Of a stretch of DNA of 12,040 nt, positions 7,206 to 12,040 are shown piece by piece. The notes under the pieces are model-generated. The model worked only from the letters and a program-made list of their open reading frames with translations, searched no databases and was not told the origin of the DNA. Numbering within the stretch: the stretch's first letter is position 1; each line of letters opens with the position of its first letter. This DNA is from Methylobacterium sp. (GTDB lineage: Bacteria; Pseudomonadota; Alphaproteobacteria; Rhizobiales; Beijerinckiaceae): contig JAJKJG010000003.1 in the NCBI GenBank assembly GCA_021154065.1, positions 1 through 12,040 of the forward strand. Direction: 5' to 3'. Made by a program: the position numbers and the translations under genes.

Positions 7206-8072
7206 TTATTTCGCAGAGGCCTCGATTCGGGCGAGGTCGAACGCGTTCGCCAGCCGCACATAGCCGGCGACCGGCACCTCCTCGGCGCGCGCGGTCTCCG
7301 GGATCGCTGCCTCGGCGAGGAGGGCGCCGGGGCTCGACGTCAGCGACCGCAGGCTCTGACGCAGCATCTTGCGGCGCTGGCCGAAGGCGGCGCGGGTGAC
7401 GGCCTCGAGCGTTTTGACGCGGCAGGGCAGGGGATCCGGCCGCGGCGTCAAGAGGACGACGCTCGAGGTCACCTTCGGCGGCGGCACGAAGGCCGCGGGC
7501 GGCACGTCGAAGAGGATGCGGCCTTGCGTGCGCCAGCCGGCGAGCACGCCGAGGCGCCCGTAATTTGCGCGGTCGCGCTCGTCGGCGACGATGCGTTCCG
7601 CGACCTCGCGCTGGAACATCAAGGTCAGCGACCGCCACCAGGGCGGCCATTCCTCGGCGGCGAGCCAGCCGGTCAGGAGCGCGGTCCCGACATTGTAGGG
7701 CAGGTTTGCGACGATGCGGGCCGGCGCGGCGTCGAGCAGCGGGCGCGGGTCGAAGCCGGCGGCGTCGGCCATAACGATTCGAAGCCGCCCGGGATAATGC
7801 TCCGCGATCTCGGCCAGGGCCGGCAGGCAGCGCGGGTCGCGCTCGATCGCCACCACCTCGCGCGCCCCGGCGGCGAGGAGCGCGCGGGTGAGGCCGCCTG
7901 GTCCGGGGCCGATCTCGACGACCGCCACGTCCTCGAGCGGCCCGGCGGCGCGCGCCACCCGGCTCGTCAGGTTGAGGTCGAACAGGAAGTTCTGGCCGAG
8001 CGACTTCTTCGGCACGAGCCCGTGCCGGCGAACGACCTCGCGGAGCGGCGGCAGGCTGTCGATCTGGCTCAC
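7206..8072 (-). CDS. rsmA: 16S rRNA (adenine1518-N6/adenine1519-N6)-dimethyltransferase RsmA (KsgA)
   Basis: RsmA transfers four methyl groups from S-adenosylmethionine to two adjacent adenosines near the 3' end of 16S rRNA, a late checkpoint in small-subunit assembly; loss gives kasugamycin resistance. The 288-residue protein shows KKSLGQNFL (22-30), the SAM-binding motif [10 protein letters not shown] (53-62), an acidic ribose-binding residue in VAIERDP, and the catalytic NLPYN (123-127). Its C-terminal domain is typical, with [12 protein letters not shown]. The start is GTG at 8072, which shares GTGA with the pdxA stop codon; further upstream the frame lies inside pdxA. The 4-nt overlap indicates translational coupling. 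It is the last gene of the lptG-lptD-pdxA-rsmA operon and converges on gmk. Confidence 0.95.
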   Translation of the reverse strand: MSQIDSLPPLREVVRRHGLVPKKSLGQNFLFDLNLTSRVARAAGPLEDVAVVEIGPGPGGLTRALLAAGAREVVAIERDPRCLPALAEIAEHYPGRLRIVMADAAGFDPRPLLDAAPARIVANLPYNVGTALLTGWLAAEEWPPWWRSLTLMFQREVAERIVADERDRANYGRLGVLAGWRTQGRILFDVPPAAFVPPPKVTSSVVLLTPRPDPLPCRVKTLEAVTRAAFGQRRKMLRQSLRSLTSSPGALLAEAAIPETARAEEVPVAGYVRLANAFDLARIEASAK

Positions 8073-9118
8073 GCGGCGGCTTCGGCCGGCCGCGCCGCGA
8101 GGCGCGCGGCGAGGCGCAGCGCCGCAACGAGGCTGTCGGGGCGGGCGAGGCCTTTGCCGGCGATGTCGAAGGCGGTGCCGTGGTCCGGCGAGGTGCGGAT
8201 GAAGGGCAGCCCGAGGGTGACGTTCACGCCCTCGTCGAAGGCGATGGTCTTGATCGGGATCAGCGCCTGGTCGTGATACATGGCGAGCGCGACGTCGTAG
8301 CCCGTCCGCGCCGCGGCGTGGAACATCGTGTCGGCCGGATAGGGACCGCTCGCCGCGATGCCCTCCCGGACGAGTGCGGCGACCGCGGGCGCGACGACCG
8401 CCGCGTCCTCGTCGCCGAGCGAGCCGCTCTCGCCGGCGTGCGGGTTGAGCCCGGCGAGCGCGAGCCGCGGCCGCGCGATGCCGAAGCGCCGGCGCAGGTC
8501 GCGGTCGACGATCCGCGCCGCCTTGACGATCAGCTCTGTCGTCAGGGTACCCGGCACTTGCGCGAGCGGGATATGGACCGTCACCGGCACGACGGCGAGC
8601 GCCTCGCACCACAACATCATGACCGGATGCGGCGGCGTCCGGCCGGGCTCGACCGACAGCGCCGCCAGGAACTCGGTGTGGCCCGGGTGGGAAAAGCCCG
8701 CCTGGTAGAGGACGTGCTTCGCGATCGGGTTGGTGACGAGGCCCGCGGCCTCTCCGGCGCGCGCGAGCCGCACCGCCTCCTCGATCGAGGCAAGGGTCGC
8801 GGCGGCCGTCGCCGGGTCGGGCTTGCCGGGCTCGGCCGCGGCCGCGTCGCCCACCGGCGCGACCGGCAGCGCGCGGCGGAAGACGTCCGCGGCGTCGGCG
8901 ATCGTTGCGCGCTCGACGGGCACGCTAAGCCCCAGGCGCGCCACTGTCCGGCGCATGAGATCGGGGTCGCCGAGGAGGCAGAAGGGCAGGCCGATCTCGT
9001 CGCGCCGAAGCCAGGCCTTGAGCGTGATCTCCGGCCCGATACCGGCCGGGTCGCCCTGCGTGAGGGCGAGGATCGCCGCGCCCGCGCCGCTACCGCGTCG
9101 GCGTGACGGTTCCGTCAT
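8069..9118 (-). CDS. pdxA: 4-hydroxythreonine-4-phosphate dehydrogenase PdxA
   Basis: PdxA oxidises 4-phosphohydroxy-L-threonine with NAD(P)+; the unstable product loses CO2 to give 3-amino-2-oxopropyl phosphate, which PdxJ condenses to pyridoxine 5'-phosphate (DXP-dependent vitamin B6 pathway, cytosol). The 349 residues include [12 protein letters not shown] (20-31), LVTNPIAK (127-134), GHTEFLA (146-152) and NPHAGESG (225-232). The three metal-binding histidines are His182 (VHIPL), His227 and His282 (YHDQA), with [14 protein letters not shown] near the end. No ATG, GTG or TTG codon occurs in frame between the ATG at 9118 and TQGDP, so the 29-nt overlap with the lptD 3' end is required. In the classical operon surA lies at this junction; here it is missing. 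Confidence 0.95.
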   Translation of the reverse strand: MTEPSRRRGSGAGAAILALTQGDPAGIGPEITLKAWLRRDEIGLPFCLLGDPDLMRRTVARLGLSVPVERATIADAADVFRRALPVAPVGDAAAAEPGKPDPATAAATLASIEEAVRLARAGEAAGLVTNPIAKHVLYQAGFSHPGHTEFLAALSVEPGRTPPHPVMMLWCEALAVVPVTVHIPLAQVPGTLTTELIVKAARIVDRDLRRRFGIARPRLALAGLNPHAGESGSLGDEDAAVVAPAVAALVREGIAASGPYPADTMFHAAARTGYDVALAMYHDQALIPIKTIAFDEGVNVTLGLPFIRTSPDHGTAFDIAGKGLARPDSLVAALRLAARLAARPAEAAA

Positions 9119-11741
9119 TCGCCGAGGTCACCGGGCCGATGTTCTGCTTGACGTTCGCCTCGCCGAGCGTGCGCAGCTCGAGCCGCACCAGCACCGTCTG
9201 GACGCGCTCCTTCTCGCCGTTGCTCAGCGCGATCTCGCGCGGGCTCGCCGAATAGCTGATGCCGAAGGTCGTGCACTCGTCCATGTATTGCAGGTTCAGC
9301 CCGGTCGAGATCGGCGTGTAGTCGCTTGGCCGGCGATAGACCGGGGTCGTCAGCTGCGACGCCGGCACCCCGGCGGCGAGCGCGGCGTTGTAATTGGCAT
9401 AGGCCGCCGTGAAGGTGTCGCGGAAGGTCAGGTAGCGGTCGAGATCGAACAAGAGCGAGCCGCCGACGCTCCAGCGCGGCGTGACGTTGACCGTCGCTGA
9501 GGTGAGAAGGCCTTCGCGGCGGTGGTCGTAGCCGAGCTCGGGCTGACGGGCGTATTTGCCGTATGTCACCGAGGTCGTGAGCGGGAGGACGGGGTTCCAG
9601 TTCGTCGTCAGCTGCGTCTCGAGGCGATGCATCGCGAAATCGTTCTCGTCGAAGCGGGCGCGGGTCGAGAAGGTGAAGTTCTGGTTCGGCTTGATCAGAA
9701 GGCGCGTCACGACGTCGGAGGCGCGCGACTCAAGCCCCGAATCGCGGCCGACATTGATGACGTCGCCGGGGCGGAAGGAGTTCCGGCCGGCGAGCTGGTA
9801 GGACTGGCCGACGAGCGCGTTGGCGTAGAAGCCGTTCACGCCGGTGAAGCTGTACTGGCCGCCGATGTTGCCGCGCACGCCGCCCTCGACCCGGTCGTAG
9901 CCGGAGAACTTGTCCCAGTTGAAGATCGTCGTGTCGTCAAAGACGAGGCTCTGGGCGTCCTCGTTCGGCAGGCGGCCGATGCGCGTCTCGTTCGGGCGGG
10001 CGACGACCTGCCCGATCGGCTCGACGACGTGCATGCCCCAGTCGTTGCTCTGGGCAACGAAGGGGTAGCGGTATTCGAGCCCGACCGCCGGCATGAGCCG
10101 GCCGACGAAGTCGTCGTCGCCGCCGATGAAGTTCGGGATTTGCGAATTCTGGAAGCCGACGGTGTCGAACTTGTTCCAGAACCCGTCCGCCCGGACATAG
10201 GCGAAGGGCGTCCAGACCTGCCCCATCGAGTCGACGTAGTTGCGCCGCCAGGTGAGCTCGGTCGAGAGCCGGGTGAAGGTCCCGGCAAAGCCCCGGACGA
10301 GGCAGGCGCCGCGCTGGAAGACGGTGCAGGTCTCGTAATAGCCGTTGTAGGCCGGCACCTGGTTGAACAGCCCGAAATTGATGTTCGGGATCTGCGAGAA
10401 ATGCGTCGCCTCGCGGGTCAGGCTGGTCAGGTTGAGCTTGAACGTCGTCTCGCCGCCGAGCGGGCGCGGGCCGTCGGCGCGCTTCTCATAGTCGGTGACC
10501 GGGTGCACGACGGGCAGCTGCTTCTGCCAGTCGTAGCTCGACAGGCCCCTGAAGTAGTAGCCGCGGGCGTCGAACCAGGAGCGGTCGCCCTGGCCCTGCA
10601 GGTAGACCGTCGAGACCGACTCCTTGAGGTAGAGCGTCTGGATGCTCTCGCTCTTGATGCGGTAGTTGGCCAGGAACCACTTGTCCGAGAGCACCGCGAC
10701 GTCCCAGCCCCAGCGCCATTTCTCGTTGATGTTGAAGCGCCCGGTGGACTCGACCGAGCCGCGGAAATCGCGGTCCTGGGCGCCGAGCGGCGGCGGCAGG
10801 AACGCCGTGTCGTCGCGCTGGAAGATGCCGGCGAGGCGGATGTTGTAGGAGCCGGTGAGCAGGCGATGGCGCCATTCGGCCTGGCCGAGAACGCCCTGGC
10901 GCGAGAGGAAGGTCGGCTGAAGCGTCAGATCCATGTTCGGCGCGACATCCCAGTAGAACGGGATGGCGACGCCGGTGCCGAGCGAGCTCGAGGCGATGTA
11001 GTGCGGCGCCAGGAAGCCGGTCTTGCGCTTCACCGTCGGATCGGGCGACCAGAAATACGGCATGTAGGCGATCGGGTAGCCGTAAAACTCGAGCGTCGCG
11101 TTCTCGTAGTAGATCATCCGCTCTTCGTTGTTGTGGATGATCCGCGCCGCCTTCACCTGCCACAGCGGCGGGCGCTCGGGGTGCTCCTTGCAGGGCTCGC
11201 AGGCCGTGTAGGTGCCGCGCTCAAAGACCATCTGGTCGCCTTCGACGCGCTCGGCGCGGGGCGCCGTGAAATAGGTCCGGCTGGAGCGCCCGCGCTGGAT
11301 GACCGTCTGCTCGACCCGGAGCGAATCGATGAAGCCGTTCTTGAAGTCCTCGGTGAGGTCGAAGCGGTCGCCGGTGATGACGGCGCCGTTCGCCTCGACC
11401 ATCCGGGCGTTGCCCTGCGCGACCACCCGGCCGCTCTTGCGGTCGTAGGTCACCCGGTCGGCCTGCAGCGTCCGGCCCTGGTAGTAGAGCTCGACGTCGC
11501 CGACCGCCGACACCGTGTTGTTGTCGTTGTCGTAGACGATCTCCTTCGCCTCGAGGAGGAGCCGGTCCTTGCCCTCGCCCGCTTGCACGCGGCGCGTCAG
11601 GGCGTCGTTCATCGTGCCCTGGGCCATGGCCGAATCGACGCCGGCGCCGCACAGCAGCGCCGCCGCGACGGCCAATGCGGCGATCCGACCCCTTCCCATA
11701 CCCGCTCCCGGGCGGCCCCTTGCTTGAAGGACCATTATCAC
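9090..11741 (-). CDS. lptD: LPS-assembly protein LptD (OstA/Imp)
   Basis: LptD is the outer-membrane beta-barrel that, plugged by LptE, inserts lipopolysaccharide into the outer leaflet. The 883-residue reading has a signal peptide (hydrophobic IAALAVAAALLCGAG, cleavage likely after SAMA at 40), an OstA/LptA-like N-terminal domain (about 57-160, with LLLEAKEIVYDNDNNTVSA and GRTLQADRVTYD), and the long LptD barrel to the C terminus. Barrel landmarks include YPIAYMPYFWSPDPTVKRKTG-like sequence (222-242). Mature-chain cysteines are 181, 184, 472, 480 and 823. The start shown is a GTG sharing GTGA with the lptG stop, preceded by GAGGAC; ATG at 11735 or 11699 (after GGGAG) gives a shorter, more conventional signal peptide. 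It is translationally coupled to lptG upstream and overlaps pdxA by 29 nt. Confidence 0.95.
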   Translation of the reverse strand: MIMVLQARGRPGAGMGRGRIAALAVAAALLCGAGVDSAMAQGTMNDALTRRVQAGEGKDRLLLEAKEIVYDNDNNTVSAVGDVELYYQGRTLQADRVTYDRKSGRVVAQGNARMVEANGAVITGDRFDLTEDFKNGFIDSLRVEQTVIQRGRSSRTYFTAPRAERVEGDQMVFERGTYTACEPCKEHPERPPLWQVKAARIIHNNEERMIYYENATLEFYGYPIAYMPYFWSPDPTVKRKTGFLAPHYIASSSLGTGVAIPFYWDVAPNMDLTLQPTFLSRQGVLGQAEWRHRLLTGSYNIRLAGIFQRDDTAFLPPPLGAQDRDFRGSVESTGRFNINEKWRWGWDVAVLSDKWFLANYRIKSESIQTLYLKESVSTVYLQGQGDRSWFDARGYYFRGLSSYDWQKQLPVVHPVTDYEKRADGPRPLGGETTFKLNLTSLTREATHFSQIPNINFGLFNQVPAYNGYYETCTVFQRGACLVRGFAGTFTRLSTELTWRRNYVDSMGQVWTPFAYVRADGFWNKFDTVGFQNSQIPNFIGGDDDFVGRLMPAVGLEYRYPFVAQSNDWGMHVVEPIGQVVARPNETRIGRLPNEDAQSLVFDDTTIFNWDKFSGYDRVEGGVRGNIGGQYSFTGVNGFYANALVGQSYQLAGRNSFRPGDVINVGRDSGLESRASDVVTRLLIKPNQNFTFSTRARFDENDFAMHRLETQLTTNWNPVLPLTTSVTYGKYARQPELGYDHRREGLLTSATVNVTPRWSVGGSLLFDLDRYLTFRDTFTAAYANYNAALAAGVPASQLTTPVYRRPSDYTPISTGLNLQYMDECTTFGISYSASPREIALSNGEKERVQTVLVRLELRTLGEANVKQNIGPVTSANDGTVTPTR

Positions 11742-12040
11742 CCGTCCTCTTGGTACAACAAAGCGAGGGTACCAAGCAAACTGCCGACGACCGCCGGGAA
11801 CCAGGCCGCGACCGCCGGCCCGACGAGCCCCGAGCCGCCGAGGTCCTGCATCAGCGAGGTCGCGACATAGAGCAGGAATCCGGCCGCGACGCCGCCGAAG
11901 ACCATCCGGGAAACGCCCCCGAAGCGGAAGAATCGCAGCGAAACCGACGCCGCCACGAACACCATCGCGATGAAAAGCAGCGGCCGCGCCATCAGCACGT
12001 CGTGCTGGAGGCGGTAGCGGGTGGCGTCGAGCCCGGCCCG
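11738..12040 (-). CDS. lptG: LPS export ABC transporter permease LptG, C-terminal part
   Basis: LptG and LptF form the inner-membrane permease pair that, with the LptB ATPase, extracts LPS and pushes it along the LptC-LptA bridge towards LptD. Only the last 100 codons lie in the window; the gene continues past the right edge, so no start is visible. The segment reads GLDATRYRLQHDVLMARPLL, the charged/coupling region typical of the LptG C-terminal half. Transmembrane helices follow (IAMVFVAASVSLRF, VFGGVAAGFLLYVATSLM, and the final WFPAVVGSLLGTLALLY), and the short EDG tail ends at the stop. The last hydrophobic helix and immediate lptD neighbour support LptG over its paralogue LptF. Its stop overlaps the lptD GTG. 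Confidence 0.9.
   Translation of the reverse strand, partial: RAGLDATRYRLQHDVLMARPLLFIAMVFVAASVSLRFFRFGGVSRMVFGGVAAGFLLYVATSLMQDLGGSGLVGPAVAAWFPAVVGSLLGTLALLYQEDG

Noticed and set aside
5374..8127. A 917-codon open reading frame on the minus strand spanning yicC, gmk and the start of rsmA
   Set aside because: It is antisense to yicC and gmk and crosses the palindrome cluster; its product is Arg/Ala/Asp-rich low complexity. High GC suppresses stop codons in this frame.
9522..11870. A 782-codon plus-strand open frame opposite lptD
   Set aside because: It is the antisense shadow of a confidently identified gene, with Val/Ala/Arg/Asp-rich composition and no recognisable domain.

Overview
This is a high-GC chromosomal segment, probably from an alphaproteobacterium of the Hyphomicrobiales (Rhizobiales). 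Three things point there: the order fabG-acpP-fabF-mltG-yicC-gmk facing rsmA-pdxA-lptD-lptG, an ABC_sub_bind-type periplasmic protein of the sort abundant in Bradyrhizobium relatives, and intergenic palindromes resembling repeats I recall from that group. Almost all of the window is conserved housekeeping sequence. I found no defence island, CRISPR array, tRNA, rRNA, transposase or undescribed multi-gene system.

Layout. (1) 1-1171: an ABC_sub_bind solute-binding protein gene on the minus strand, broken by a one-base insertion. It lies between two near-identical 35-bp direct repeats, each containing a plus-strand Rho-independent terminator, and sits just ahead of fabG as an insertion into the fatty-acid cluster. 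(2) 1206-3731: fabG, acpP and fabF (type II fatty-acid synthesis) on the plus strand. (3) 3841-6984: mltG (glycan-strand terminating transglycosylase), a two-hairpin intergenic repeat, yicC (endoribonuclease family) and gmk (guanylate kinase), still on the plus strand. (4) 6952-7191: a dense cluster of nested palindromes between the convergent gmk and rsmA; its first palindrome encodes the end of Gmk. (5) 7206-12040, minus strand: a tightly overlapping operon transcribed lptG (C-terminal part only) > lptD > pdxA > rsmA.

The plus-strand genes supply acyl chains, ACP and cell-wall functions. The minus-strand operon joins LPS export (LptG, LptD) to pyridoxal-phosphate synthesis (PdxA) and 16S rRNA dimethylation (RsmA). 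The classical lptD-surA-pdxA-rsmA order is altered: surA is absent and lptD runs directly into pdxA with a 29-nt overlap. The points most worth a second look are the direct-repeat-flanked pseudogene with its terminator/anti-terminator-like hairpins, the missing surA, and the repeat-derived Gmk tail.
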